Source: Perognathus longimembris pacificus (Eukaryota > Chordata > Mammalia > Rodentia > Heteromyidae). Taken from it: a stretch of DNA of 64,000 nucleotides. Under the pieces are notes generated by a model. The model made no database searches, was not told where the DNA came from, and worked only from the letters and a program-made list of their open reading frames with translations. This document shows, piece by piece, positions 48,633-61,165 of the stretch. The stretch is taken from positions 71,161,300-71,225,299 of the forward strand of contig NC_063164.1 of the NCBI RefSeq assembly GCF_023159225.1. The letters run 5' to 3'. Both the position numbers and the translations under genes were made by a program. Within the stretch, counting starts at the first letter, position 1, and each line of letters starts with the position of its first letter.

Positions 48633-50649
48633 ATAAAAACTCCATAACCTGGCATACTGTATTTGCTGTTTTTGCTCCAGAATTCTATCCAAATCAATGT
48701 TCAGCTGCAGCAAATGTTTCACATTCCTGCTATAATACTTTCTTGGCCTGTTTTTTTTTTCCTCCTCACACTTGTGATTTATATGTTATAATATTGTAAG
48801 CAACTTCACATATTTTTGTGTAAATAAGTAGGATATAAATTATATAAAAATAGAAAAATTCAGGGTATGGAAAGACTAGATAAAATTAATTGCAAACAGA
48901 GAAAGAAGAGAAATACAAAGCAGAACTTGAACAGAAGGAGAAAACCACACATTCTTGTTAAGAATACCAACTCCTGACACAAACAATACTCGGGGAACTC
49001 GGTCTCCATGCTTTCTCCCTCTAACTATATCATCCCCCACTATTACCAAGCTGCCTGTGTGAAGCTTCTTTCAGTGTCCCATGGGTGCTCTACCTGGGAA
49101 AGGTACATTAAACACTGGCCAATTCTGCTGGTGGGGTCATGCTCCTCTTTAGTCTGGAAATAAAACCCCCAGAAGCATAGTGGTAGAGGTAGGTGAAAAG
49201 GAATTTTTTTGGAATTCCAGTACTGAAATTCCACTTCCTTTCTTTCCATTCATTTTTCCCAGCACCCCACCCCAACCTCAGGTAGTGGGGACAGTCTTCC
49301 TGCATGCCTGCAGCCAGGGAGGTGCTGGGCACATACCTGACATTGCGGAATACAGCTTGATCCAAGCATTGCAGCCAACCTGTGTTGACACACCAAGCGT
49401 CAGATACTCAAACTCCACCATGCAGCCTCAATAACTCCAGCAGACCATGAAGTAACACAATTGCCACAGGCTTTCCTTCAAATCCCCCTTCCCCCTACAT
49501 GCAAGATATGGCATGTCTGGGCCAACAGTCTGAAAGAAGTAGGGGCTTTGAAGGGGGGCCCAGTGTGTGCTTACTTTAATCATCACCTCAGGGACAATAG
49601 GACAAAACTGAGCTGGTAACCAGTGGATGGAAGGGAAAGCAGAGGCATGTCGTTCTTTCCTATGACAAGGTGAGCCCTGTTCATTTCCAGTTAAAAATCT
49701 TCATGGGCTTTACCGTCCTGGGTCTCCAACAGGCCCCAGAAAAATGAATTTACCTTATAGCTCCCTTTCATCCTCCATTTTCCCTGGTTGCCCATCTTCT
49801 ATGATAAACTCAAAAGTGAGATGGACATAAAGCGTAAAGGCAAATAGTTTAGAGAAACCACAGAAGACAGCTTCCATTCCAGAAAGGCTGGGAAATCTTA
49901 GACCATTTAGCACTTTGTTTTGTTGACCCTCTCTTAGATTGTTCAGAAAAGTCAAAATTCATCAAGACTGGGCCAAGTGACCTGTGAGTGGACTGGCCTT
50001 GAGACTGTGCCAAGCTGGGGATGGTAATTCAGAGTGGCAATGTGTGACCAGATTTAGAAGGAAAAAAAAATCACCTTTCTTTAGCAGGGGTGGGGAAGGC
50101 TGCCGAAAGAAGCTAATTGTATATAGAGGGTTTTCACAAGAAGTATTTAGAGATTCCAATCCTCAGAGTTTGGCTTTTGCAATTGCTTGCAGTAGATTTA
50201 AGCTTAATCCAAACAATACACAGTTTTATATTTTCTTGTGCCTTTTTATAGTTCAATCCCACATTATAAGAATTACCAATGTGCTTTACTTAATACTGGT
50301 AGAACAGGAATGGATTCATTTCACTGAAGCACTGGTACAACGTGTCCTAGAGGAACTGCCTACAATCTCTCACTCTGAGAAACAGGAAACTGAGAAGTGT
50401 GAAAGTACAAAGTCAAGAGTGGGAGCTGCATTCATTCCTGTTTGTACTCCAGGTGCAAGCTGCAAAGCCCTAAATGTCTATTATGGTGCCTGCCTGGGGC
50501 TACCTCTGCCCTCTCTGACGTTGCAATTCGTCTGTGTTTTTCCAGGTTTGTTCTCATAAATAAAAATATAAGATTAGTCAATATTTGTGAGAGACTAGTT
50601 TTCACCAGGTAGTCTTCTGGGACTTTTTTTCTCTTCTCTCACCCAGAAG

Positions 50650-50796
50650 ACAAAGCCCAGCCCAAGCAGGAAAATCAGTGAGACTCATCTCCAATTAACC
50701 ACCAAAAAGTAGATAGTGGAGTCATGGCTCAAGTGGTAGAATACTAACCTTGAGCAGAAAAGCTCATGCCCCAAGTTCAAGCCCCAGGGCCAGCAT
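50650..50796 (+). mobile_element. SINE, 7SL-like/Geo dimer, 5' truncated
   Basis: agactcatctccaattaacc, tggctcaagtggtagaata, ttcaagccccagggcc. It runs into a (CA)n tract at 50820. Confidence 0.7.
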
Positions 50797-50818
50797 GTGT
50801 GCACGCACATGTGCGGTG

Positions 50819-50819
50819 T

Positions 50820-50858
<39 letters not shown>
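50819..50858 (+). repeat. (CA)n microsatellite
   Basis: 20 CA units downstream of a truncated SINE. Confidence 0.94.
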
Positions 50859-50860
<2 letters not shown>

Positions 50861-51254
50861 TGGTATTTATGGAATCTAATATGAGGTTTATAATTATTTT
50901 AAATCAATCTGACAATATTTGATTTTTTATCTTAATTTATATAATACATATAACCCATAAATACTGAAGTCCTTTGATATCATGGATTCTTTTTGAGAAA
51001 GTTAGGCCAAGAAACTTGAGATGTGCTACACAGAAGATGGAAGTATTTGGTCAGGGCCCACCACTAACAAGTGTTAAGAGACAGTGGCTCATTCCTTGTC
51101 TTTGGAACACAGGATGTGGTGGCAGCATCGGACAATGCAAGCACCTCAGAATAGCTCCAAGTTCTTGTTCTACACCAGGCATAATCTATTCTTTGTAGAC
51201 TGACATACCCTCATGGCACCCTGTAGGTAGGCAGGCAGGCAGTGGACACATCTT

Positions 51255-51310
51255 ACTGAGACAGATGGAGTGATTTACCCAGAGCGTGAGAGCCAGGACT
51301 ACAGGACCCA
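51255..51310 (+). repeat. Possible MIR fragment
   Basis: tgagacagatggagtgattt, acccagagcgtgagagcc. Short and diverged. Confidence 0.35.
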
Positions 51311-51906
51311 TGCCCTTTGTTAGCCAGCTATCCTGCCCTCAGCAGAGATGTCCCTGTATGTAGCTCTAGTTGGTGACCCAACCCTTAACTGCAGGATGAA
51401 TGGCTTGGTTGCTGAGCGGTGGACCACACATGGCTATGGCTCCTCATGCCACTGCCATCCGTGAGACTCTTGATTTTACTACTGCAGATACTAAACTTGA
51501 GAACCACTCTTGGCCTAGCTCCATGTGCACACAAACTTACTTCTACTGAGGAGAGAGTCCACATTGACATCTTAGATATATACAATGCACTTATTTGTGA
51601 CTAGAGTATCAAAACCAGGAGAAAAGTCAAAGTAAAGTCCAACACAAGACAAGCAGGATTCAGACACAGAAAGCAGAGGTCAAATAGAAAGACAAGGAGT
51701 GAGTCAGACAAGCAAACAGGGAAAGGCACAGTGAGCGAGTGACACCTGGGAAGCAAACAGGAAGAAGCAAACAGGAAGGGCCTTGCAAAGTGCTGCAAGA
51801 GGAAGCTCCATTCTGCCTGAAGTTTAGAGAAGGGGTGGACTTTCTCATTTCTTAGATGGAAGAGGTAGAAGCCTAAGTGGGCATGACATCAAGAACTTCA
51901 ACTGTG

Positions 51907-52116
51907 GGCTGGGGATATAGCCTAGTGGCAAGAGTGCCTGCCTCGGATACACGAGGCCCTAGGTTCGATTCCCCAGCACCACATATACAGAAAACGGCTA
52001 GAAGTGGCGCTGTGGCTCAAGTGGCAGAGTGCTAGCCTTGAGCGGGAAGAAGCCAGGGACAGTGCTCAGGCCCTGAGTCCAAGGCCCAGGACAAGCCAAA
52101 AAAAAAAAAAAAAAAA
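51907..52116 (+). mobile_element. IDL-Geo dimeric SINE with 18-bp TSD
   Basis: A complete dimer with A tail. The direct repeat aagaacttcaactgtggg lies at 51891-51908 and 52117-52134. Confidence 0.93.
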
Positions 52117-52708
52117 AAGAACTTCAACTGTGGGTAGTGAATGGGGTGAGGGGGACAGGCCATTGGAAGCCCAGGAAATGTGGGATATAAGTGCTAGGCT
52201 AGAAAACAGTAAATATCTTCTCCGTACATCTGGAGTTTGGCTGCTTGAGTGCATCTCCCTATGATGGGACTTCTGAGACCCAGAATTGATTGGTGCATTT
52301 CAGATAGTGGGCCTAGTAGCTCCAAGTGAAGTTCTCAATGGAGCATGCCCACAAGCAACACAGGAATCAGGATTTCAGGGCCTCAGTCACAGCTGACCCT
52401 TATGTCACAAAAGAAATAGAGGTGAAAATGGACAGATCTTCATAACCTTGGTTGTCATGTTAAAAAGTTAAATGTTACACATATTAACACTGAATAAATA
52501 TATTCACAGCAGACAATCTAGAGTGAGATCTAGAAAGACAGATGTCTTTTGAGGTCAGTCCCTAAGCCAGGAGCTATGGGAGAGATGATAGAGAAAGAGA
52601 GGGCACAATTCATCTCCTGGGCTCCTTCATAGGCTATGGCTCTGGTAACCAGGGGTTCTGCCAGGAGCTACAAGAGCACTGGTTCAGTTTTGGGGGTTCT
52701 TGTGTGTG

Positions 52709-52922
52709 TGCCGATCCTGGGACTTGAACTCAAAGCCTGGGCAATATCCCTGAGCTTTTTTGCTCAAGGCTAGTGCTCAACTATTTGAGTTCCAGCTCCA
52801 TTTTTGGATTTTTTAGTAGTGAATTGGAGATGACTCTCACACTTTTCTGTGTGAGATCGTTCCAAACCATGATCCTCACATCTCAGCCTTCCAAGTAGCT
52901 AGAATTATATACATGAGCCACT
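52709..52922 (-). mobile_element. SINE, 7SL-like/Geo dimer
   Basis: gatcctgggacttgaactca, ttgctcaaggctagtgctc, atgatcctcacatctcagcc. Confidence 0.75.
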
Positions 52923-53273
52923 GACCCAAGGGTAGGTAACAGTTCTTTATGTTTCCAACTCTGAAATCACAGCAGGAAAACACTACTTTGCTTTTCAAAT
53001 GTACTGTAAAAGCCCCAAATGAGGGTTGTTTGGGTTTTTTTTTTTTTTTTTGGCTGTCACTGCGATTTTTTAACCAAATCAAATGTGTTCTCAAAGTCTG
53101 CCAAAACATTATGAAGCATATAATTTCTAGACTTAACATAGAGTTGATGGTAGAAGTGCAGTCCTCAAAATATTAAATATTTTGTGCTTTTATTACAACA
53201 GAAATCACGAACATTTACATTCCCATTCTATTTCACCTAGGTGATTGCAGGGCCTAGGCAGACCTCCACACAC

Positions 53274-53307
53274 CTACAGCTTCACACTCACTACAGCTTC
53301 ACACTCA
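53274..53307 (+). repeat. 17-bp tandem duplication
   Basis: ctacagcttcacactca is repeated exactly, end to end. Confidence 0.93.
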
Positions 53308-53477
53308 CACACACTCATAGCTCATCTTTGAGCTATGGAGCAAAGAACTGGATTTAGTAGGAAATGCTGACTCTTGGCTTAAAGAAAGATTACATGAAGC
53401 CAGGATGGGATTTCACAGTGCTTTCATTTCACCAAAGAGGGTAATGGGTTATGTCATGATTATCTTTTGTTGTTTTT

Positions 53478-53680
53478 TTTTTGGAAGTACTGGGGTTTAA
53501 GCTCAGGGCTTTGCAATTTCTAGGCAGGTACTCTACCACTCCACCACACTCTTGGTCCTTCTTTGCTTTCATCATTTTTCTGATAGGGTGCTGTCTTATT
53601 TTGGTCCAGAGCTGACCTCAAACTGTGATCCTCCTAACTACTATTTAGCTGAGAGTACAGGCAAGAGTCACAACACCCAA
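53478..53680 (-). mobile_element. Diverged SINE
   Basis: tactggggtttaagctcagg, ggcaggtactctaccactcc (tRNA-derived end), then tcaaactgtgatcctcctaa (7SL-like). Confidence 0.55.
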
Positions 53681-53724
53681 CTTGTTAGTTGAGGTGTGTG
53701 TGTGCAGGGGGCGGGGGGAACATG

Positions 53725-53828
53725 TCTCACTAACTTTTTACCCAGGCTGGTCTTGAAGCATAATATTCTCAATCTCTGCCTCCGAAGTAGGTGGGATTAC
53801 AGATGTGTGCCACCATCCTTGGCTACTA
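53725..53828 (-). mobile_element. B1/Alu-like 7SL SINE
   Basis: acccaggctggtcttgaagc, aggtgggattacagatgtgt, gccaccatccttggc: a reversed 7SL-derived element. Confidence 0.6.
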
Positions 53829-53944
53829 AAGCTACTAAATTATATTAAACTGAGTAGTCTGGATTTTTTAATCTGTGATTTCTAATTCCTAATTTTTTTA
53901 ATCTGTGGTTTTAATTTTTTGACTGCATAGCTGTGTAAGAGCTA

Positions 53945-55286
53945 TAATAAGGGTATAGTTATTGGGCTCTTGTGATCCTCTGCTGTGACTTGCCTAAACC
54001 TGTGCTAGTTATTCCCTATGAGGGAGACCATAGAGTCCATATTTCTTTGGGTCTGGCTCACTTCACTTAGTATAATTTTTTCCAAGTCCTTCCATTTCCT
54101 TACAAATGGGGCAATGTCGTTCTTTCTGACAGAGGCATAAAATTCCATTGTGTATATGTACTACATTTTCCTGATCTGAGGGGCATCTGGGTTGGTTCCA
54201 GATTCTGGCTATGACAAATTGTGCTGCAATGAACATTGTTGTGCTGGTGGCTTTAGTGTGATTTTGTTTGTGGTCTTTTGGGTAGATACCCAAAAGTGGG
54301 GCTGCTGGGTCATAGGGGAGCTCTCTGTTTAGCCTTCTGAGGAATCTCCATACCGCTTGCCAGAGTGGCTGAACCAGTTTACATTCCCACCAAAAATGTA
54401 GTAGGGTTCCCTTTTGGCCACATCCCCTCCAACAATTGTTATTGTTAGTTTTCTTGATACAGGACATTCTTACTGGGGTGAGATGGGAACTCAATGTTGT
54501 TTTGATTTGCATTTCTTTTATGGCCAGTGATGTAGAGCACTTTTTCATATGTCTCTTGGCCATTCTCATTTCCTCATCAGAGAAGTCTCTTTTTAAAAAT
54601 CTTTAGCCCACTTGATGAGGGGGCTATTGGTTCTTTGCAGTTTTGTTTTGGAGGAATGTAATTTTTTTAGTTCTGCATATATTTTAGATATGAGGCTTTT
54701 GTCTGTTGTATGGCTGGTAAAGATCTTGTCCCAATTTTTGAGCTTTCTGTTTATCTTGTGAGCTATCCTTTGCCCTGCAGAAGCTCTGCAGTTTGATGCA
54801 GTCCCATTTGTCCAACCTTTCTTTGATTTGTATGAACACATAAGATGATGCTAAGGGAAATGAACTCCATGTTATGAAAACAATTGTTATATCACTGTTG
54901 TAACTACTTTCAACGTGCTATGTGTAACTGTAGCTTCTATTATGGATGATCTTCTTGTATCCCCTTCCTGTGGTTGTACCTACACTATCTCTGTATCTTA
55001 TCTAAGTATATTGGAAACCGTGTGTACTGGTATTAGAACTAGGAAATTGAAAGGGAATAACAAAATTGAGAGACACAGGGTAAAAAAAGATAGACAACTA
55101 CAAAAGCAATACTTGCAAAACTGTTTGGTGTAAATGAACTGAACTCATGGTGGGGGAAGGGAAAGGGGGAGGGGGAAGGGGGGAATGAGGGACGAGGTAA
55201 CAAACAGTACAAAAAATGTATCCAATGCCTAACGTATGAAATTGTAACCTCTCTGTACATCAGTTTGACAATAAATTTTTTTTAAA
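53945..55286 (+). mobile_element. 5'-inverted, truncated LINE-1 (twin-priming structure)
   Basis: The right part (54831-55286) is L1 3' UTR in sense orientation with a polypurine run and A tail. The left part (53945-54830) is the adjoining L1 segment, including the ORF2 C-terminus, in reverse orientation. Mapped to the full-length copy, the inverted piece covers about 22653-23535 and the sense piece begins at about 23535, so the two meet at the same L1 coordinate with about 2 bp of microhomology. Imperfect flanking repeats aagagctataa (53937) and aagagctgcaa (55287) may be the TSD. Confidence 0.88.
54063..54569 (-). pseudogene. L1 ORF2 C-terminal fragment in the inverted segment
   Basis: This minus-strand open frame encodes the ORF2p C-terminus, including the cysteine knuckle [14 protein letters not shown] (the first HC is HF here) and [18 protein letters not shown]. 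It closely matches the same region of the full-length L1 at 23010-23483. It is a fragment only, with no start and no rest of the gene. Confidence 0.85.
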
Positions 55287-56394
55287 AAGAGCTGCAACAA
55301 GAAAAGGTATGCTAGTTTAAATTTATACATAGGTAAATATTCTAATAATTTACATACACCATTCTGACCTGTGTGAGCTTTATTATCTAAAAGTACCTTA
55401 CACTACTCAAGTTGAGCCATAACATTCTATAAACAAAGATGGGGAGTGGAAAGGACAGAGGCTTCGGCTTTCCGGGTTTTTATAGCCAACATTTCAGCAA
55501 TGCCCCCCTGGCGCCATCTGGTGGTCATAATCTGACAAGTCCCCCAGTTGCTTGATAGAGCATTACTGCAAACCAGTGATGAATAAGGGGAGCTGGGCAA
55601 GTAGTCAGTGGGGTTTCTAAGTATTAAGCATGAGGCCTCAACCCAACACTCACTTGGCGTTGTCCAATAGGCTCATTTCCCCTTTGCTGGTCTCAAGCCG
55701 GCAGCCCGACCACCCCATCCCCTGCTGCCCTCTGTGCTCATAACATGTCATCTATGCTCTACAAAAGAAGCACTAAAATGAGAGGTTGAGAGGTATTTCA
55801 CCTTCTTTTCCACTCTGTCTCCTCCCTGTACACGCATTTCATCCTGCACCACTCTCAGCTGCAGTATCTCCCACCTTATAATAGACAGGCACCCATCTCA
55901 ACCCCACATTCTTCACAGCTCTGCCCTCTTCCAAATGAAAGTGGCCAAGCTAATCAAGAAGCTGAGATGTGAAGATCATGGTTTGGAGACCCTTCTACAG
56001 AGGCTCTATGCACACCCATTAGACGTCATCCAGTGTTATTTCCCCCGCGTGTGGTTCATCTGTATCATTTCTAGTTAAAAACAATCAGGTAAATGTGAGC
56101 AAAGTAATCCCTTGAGTTCTGTGGGCTGCTCTGAAAGAGGTGTAGGATCTTAGATTTATATCGAGAGGCACAGGTCATAATCCAAGGCTGACAAGTGAAG
56201 CAGAGGGTGGGCTGTCCTACAGGCTGCAAGCTGATCTGTTTCCAGGTAGACAGTGTCATAACTGAACCAGATTATCTGACACCCAGCTGTACCCACTGCA
56301 GCATCTGGTGTCAGAAGTGTTGAATGGTTATGAAGTAGGAAAGAGATTAACTGTCCCTCTTTAATAAAGGAGAACAAATCTAACATTTATCAAC

Positions 56395-56600
56395 CAGCAA
56401 CTCAGTGCCAAGTTCTACAGTCATTCATATTAGCACCTAACACTTTCATGAGCACTTGCCATATGTCTCCAGGCTCAGAAGCAGAACCCATGTCAACTTC
56501 ATGCCAATGAAGAACCTTCTCCCCAGTTCACAGATGAGGAAAGTAACCAAGGTCAAGTAATTTAATTAAAGTGAAAGATCTGGCATCTGACAAGCCAGCT
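56395..56600 (+). repeat. MIR-type SINE
   Basis: agttcacagatgaggaaagt, aaccaaggtcaagtaattt after a matching 5' part (aacactttcatgagcac). Confidence 0.5.
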
Positions 56601-56755
56601 CCCCTGTTCAGAGCTAGTCCCTCAATCACACACACTATCACCCTGGCAAGTGACATTATTAAAAAAAAAAAGTACCTATTAGATGGATAAAAGATAGAGC
56701 ATTAAGTTCGTCCCAATTTTTGGTAAAATAGATTACCATGAGTAAATCTATGTTC

Positions 56756-56975
56756 CAGTGGCTCACCTCTGTAAACCTAGCTACTCAGGAGGCTGATAGC
56801 TGAGGATCAAAGTTCAACACAAGCCAGGGCAGCAAAGTCCATATGACTTTTATCTCCAAGTAACCAGCAAAAAGGTAGAAGTCAAGCTTTGGCTCAAGTG
56901 GTAGAGTGCCAGCCTTGAGCAAAAACACTAAGGGATAGCACCCAGGCCCTGAGTCAAGCACCAGTACATTCCTAT
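56756..56975 (+). mobile_element. SINE, 7SL-like/Geo dimer
   Basis: aaacctagctactcaggagg, ggctcaagtggtagagtgcc, cccaggccctgagtcaagc. Confidence 0.75.
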
Positions 56976-57234
56976 TCCTCTCCTTCATCCCCCCTCCCCC
57001 ACATCTATCTGACGGATGAGGCTGGTCTGCTATTCTAAAGGTCATGAAAGTCTCACCAAAAGTCCTGACTTTCAATTATCAGTAGCAGTGGAGGTCATAC
57101 TGATGATAAATGACTGACCTTTGGTTGCATGGCCCTTACATAAAATGTGGGTCTGGCAGACTATCAGATTTTTTAAGGAAGGTGACTATCCATTATACCA
57201 TCTCTGGACCAATGTATTTACTAAGAACTTTCTG

Positions 57235-57440
57235 TGGGGCTGGGGATATGGCCTAGTGGCAAGAGAGCTTGCCTCCCATACAATGAAGCCCTAGGTTCGA
57301 TTCCCCAGCACCACGTATACGGAAAATGGCCAGAAGGGGCGCTGTGGCTCAGGTGGCAGAGTGCTAAGCCTTGAGCGGGAAGAAGCAGGAACAGTGCTCA
57401 GTCCCTGAGTGCAAGGCCCAGGACTGGCCAAAAAAAAAAA
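57235..57440 (+). mobile_element. IDL-Geo dimeric SINE with TSD
   Basis: A complete dimer with A tail. The direct repeat aagaactttctg lies at 57223-57234 and 57441-57452. Confidence 0.92.
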
Positions 57441-57848
57441 AAGAACTTTCTGGGAGCCAGACATACACATACAACAGATGGAGTAATGTATCTAATGCAT
57501 CCAGAGCGGCTCCTCAGTAGTTTCAGGGAACTACAGGGTACTGGCTGCTAGACCCAACATCCACTCTATTGGTCCTCATAAAGCAATCATGTTCCCAACT
57601 TACAAACTCCCTTTTCCAGCCTGCCTTGCCTCTAGATGTCAGAGGGATGAAGGCATCAGCTTGCACGGGGCTTCTGGAAAGGTGACTTAGAGGATGCTGA
57701 TTCAGCCAGGAGCTGTTTTTGCTTCTTCCCAACTTTTTCTTAGGAGTCTATACTTGAAACATAGACATAAGGGCTGAAAGTGTAGAAATCACTTTGGTGA
57801 CCATCAGGTGACCTTCTTGAGGGAAGTGAGTCTAAAGTTAAGAGGCTA

Positions 57849-58055
57849 TGTTTCAGCTGGGTATGTGGCTTAGTGGTAGAGTGCTTGCCTAGCACGCATT
57901 AAGCCCTGGATTTGATTCCTCAGTACCACATACAGAAAAAGTCAGAAATAGTGCTGTGGTTCAAGTAATAAAATGCTAGCCTTGACCAAAAGAAGCTCAG
58001 GGACAACGCCCAGGGCCGGAGTTCAAGCCCCAGGACTGGCAAGAAAAAAAAAAAA
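57849..58055 (+). mobile_element. IDL-Geo dimeric SINE, older, with short TSD
   Basis: tgtggcttagtggtagagtg, ttcctcagtaccacatacag, caggactggc, then an A tail. Candidate TSD aagaggcta at 57840-57848 and 58056-58064. More diverged than the other copies. Confidence 0.8.
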
Positions 58056-59414
58056 AAGAGGCTAATTGACAGGAAGCCCTTAGACTTGCTTTACATGAGA
58101 AAGATGGAAACTTCTATCCTATGTAAGCCATAGCAACAATAGGATAGTAGGTCTCTAACTCTGGTAGACATCAAAACTACCCAAGGTTCATGGTAAAGAC
58201 AAGCTTAGGGCTCAAGCTGCTCTAGGAGCCTCAACCCTGGTGCCACCATGAGGTTGACATCTACCATATCAGTGTTGGAAAACTTTGTACTAAAAACCAA
58301 TCCCAGGCCTCCTGCACGGAGGCACATGCTCCACCCTTGAGCCTCATCTCCAGCCCAAACTGAAGTTTGAGGCCTCTCAGATTGCCTGCTCTAAGCTGCC
58401 CAACAGGATCTTTTGGACCCTTCAAGGATCAGCCTGAATATGGACAATGTGCCATCAACAGCAACTCCATAAAATCCAATTGTTACGAACAAGGTGGCTC
58501 ACCACCAAGTCCAAGTGAGAGCTTGCCAGGACCAGCCACCAAATCATCTCCAGAGCTTTAAGCTGAGCTTTAGCAAGGCTGTCTTCACATCTGAGTGAGT
58601 TCTCCAGCTCTCACCCCGATGCAGAAAGGATTGGATGAGGAATCAGCGTTCTGAGTTACCCTTGAACATGAAGACTTCTCAAGGTATAAGTAAGTTCACC
58701 TGCTTGTAAGCCAGGTGAAGAGTCCAAGTCCAAGGACAATATTCCCCATCTACACATGCAAGTCAGAGTTTTCCTAAACGAAGCATTTTGGCTATCTGTT
58801 GTCTGCCAGCCCACCCAGGAATCTCTTTTCTCTATTTAGTTACCAAGGATAAGCTTCAGATCCCGCTTCTTTTTCCTCTTTCCTAAAACATGTCACTCTT
58901 TTCTTCTGCCATTGGGTATAAGGGTTACAGGCAGAAAGACTTGGAGACTACCATCTTGAAGAAAAACCAGTCTGGACTCACCTAAATGTAAATGAGCACC
59001 CTTCCTTAAAACCCTATTTGTTGGAGTCAGATAGCAAGTAGAAAAGGATGAGCCAATAACCAGGCTCTTTGTGTTCAGTTGCTGAGACTTGAAGCCTCCC
59101 ACTTCTGCCAGTTCAGACGTTGCAACTGACGAACAGGTAATGCCCCTCTGGATGTTAGCTTCACAGGGGAGCCCCACAGACAAAAGAGAAGCTCAGGTGA
59201 GTCATTCACCACATCTCATAAGTTCCTGGAGGTGATTAGGACAGGCCTGGCTCAAGTTCCCATCAGCCCCAGAGGTCTCAGCTGGGACCCCAGGACTGGA
59301 GGACAATTCCTATCTAAAAGATTTCATGCATAGAGCTCAAGGAGAAAACTCTGCCTCTGAAGAAGCCCCAGGACTATCCCAAAGAGAAACCACCCCCAGA
59401 CATCAGGAACTCAC

Positions 59415-59554
<140 letters not shown>

Positions 59555-59744
59555 TCAGAGAGAAGTAGAGCTGCAACTCAGTTACCTACATCCCAGGTGA
59601 CAAGAATCACAATGCTTATCAACATAACTAACCCTTCCTGGAAGCAGGAGGCTTACCCTCCTCACAGTGCAGTTAGTGACTCACTAACTTCATGTTCAGG
59701 GAACAGAGAGAACTTAGCCACCTGTCAGCTTATTATTATTATTT

Positions 59745-59848
59745 TTTTGCCAGTCCTGGGGCTTGAACTCAGGGTCTGAGCACTGACCCTGGCTTCCTTT
59801 TGCTCAAGGCTAACACTCTAACACTTGAGCCACAGTGCCATTTCCATC
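59745..59848 (-). mobile_element. SINE right half (Geo-type), reversed
   Basis: ttgccagtcctggggcttga, actctaacacttgagccac. Truncated. Confidence 0.65.
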
Positions 59849-59859
59849 TTTTTCTCTTT

Positions 59860-60047
59860 ATGTGAGCTCTGAGGAAGATAGTTTGAAACCAGTAGAGCAG
59901 AAAAAATCCATAGGACTGTTATTTCCACTTAATTAGCAAAAAAAAAAAGTAGTGACTAAAGGTGTGTCTCAAGTGGTAAGAGTGCCAACCTTGAGCAGAT
60001 AAAGCCAAAAGAGAGTGTGAGGCCTTAGTTCAAGCCCCAGTATTGGC
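59860..60047 (+). mobile_element. SINE, 7SL-like/Geo dimer, diverged
   Basis: tgtgtctcaagtggtaagag, gttcaagccccagtattggc. It begins inside damaged left-half sequence and ends in (CA)n. Confidence 0.6.
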
Positions 60048-60832
60048 ACTGGCACACACACACAGAAATATTTGGCACATGAATAAGAAAGAATTTCAAG
60101 CAAAAGACTGGATTTTAATCTGCGGTTGATCTGCAGGTGACCCATGGATTTCTCAGCAATCTGTATAATCCCTAAAGCCAGATACAGAATTTTACTTGTG
60201 CTGAGTTTTCTGGGGAGAGAGTACAATTTCCCCTAGACTCTCAAAGGTTGAGAAATCTAATAGGTTCAATGAATCACTAATCTAAAGGATTTTTAAATAA
60301 AACATCAAATCGCTGGCTCACAAGACAGCAATATCTGATGGGAAGTAATACTACATGCATTCAATTAAAAAAAAAAACTCTCTAGAGAACATCCCTAAGT
60401 CCCTTTTCATTTTGATGGTTTTAACCTGACCCTTATGAGTCAGTAGCTATGCTGTCTTTCTCTAAATGGGCGAGATGCCCAAATCTGTCCATGTAAGTCC
60501 TCTAGGGGCTGAAACTCCAGGGATCCCTGCCAGCCTGATGCCACACCCGCTCACTGCTGCCATCTGGGCCCTTCCTGAGCTATTCTAGACCTGTGCTTGC
60601 AAGCAGCTTTCCCTGAGGCCCTGGCTGCCTTTTAGCTTTGCTGGGTACAGAACACAAGGGACCTCTCAGGCTTCGCGGAGAATATGCATGCCAATATTCC
60701 CAAGAGTGTGGCTCTGATTCTAGCCAAAGACCTTTGCCTCCAAAGCCAGCTGGCTTCACTGGCTCAGCTCGCCAGCTCTGAAGAGCCCAGGGCAAGGGGA
60801 ATGTCTCAGGGTGGGGCAGCAGGTGCTTCTCA

Positions 60833-61165
<333 letters not shown>

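Larger units (their letters stand above)
47260..59414 (-). other. KIF5C: KIF5C last intron (inferred span 46397-59414)
   Basis: Between the donor at 59414 and the acceptor at 46397 lie about 13 kb. They contain SINEs, the inverted L1, microsatellites and MIR relics listed separately, and otherwise single-copy sequence. Longer open frames (for example 49984-50559) show no protein domain. Confidence 0.5.

Noticed and set aside
49984..50559. 191-codon open frame
   Set aside because: It depends on an alternative start, has no recognisable domain, and lies in an inferred KIF5C intron.
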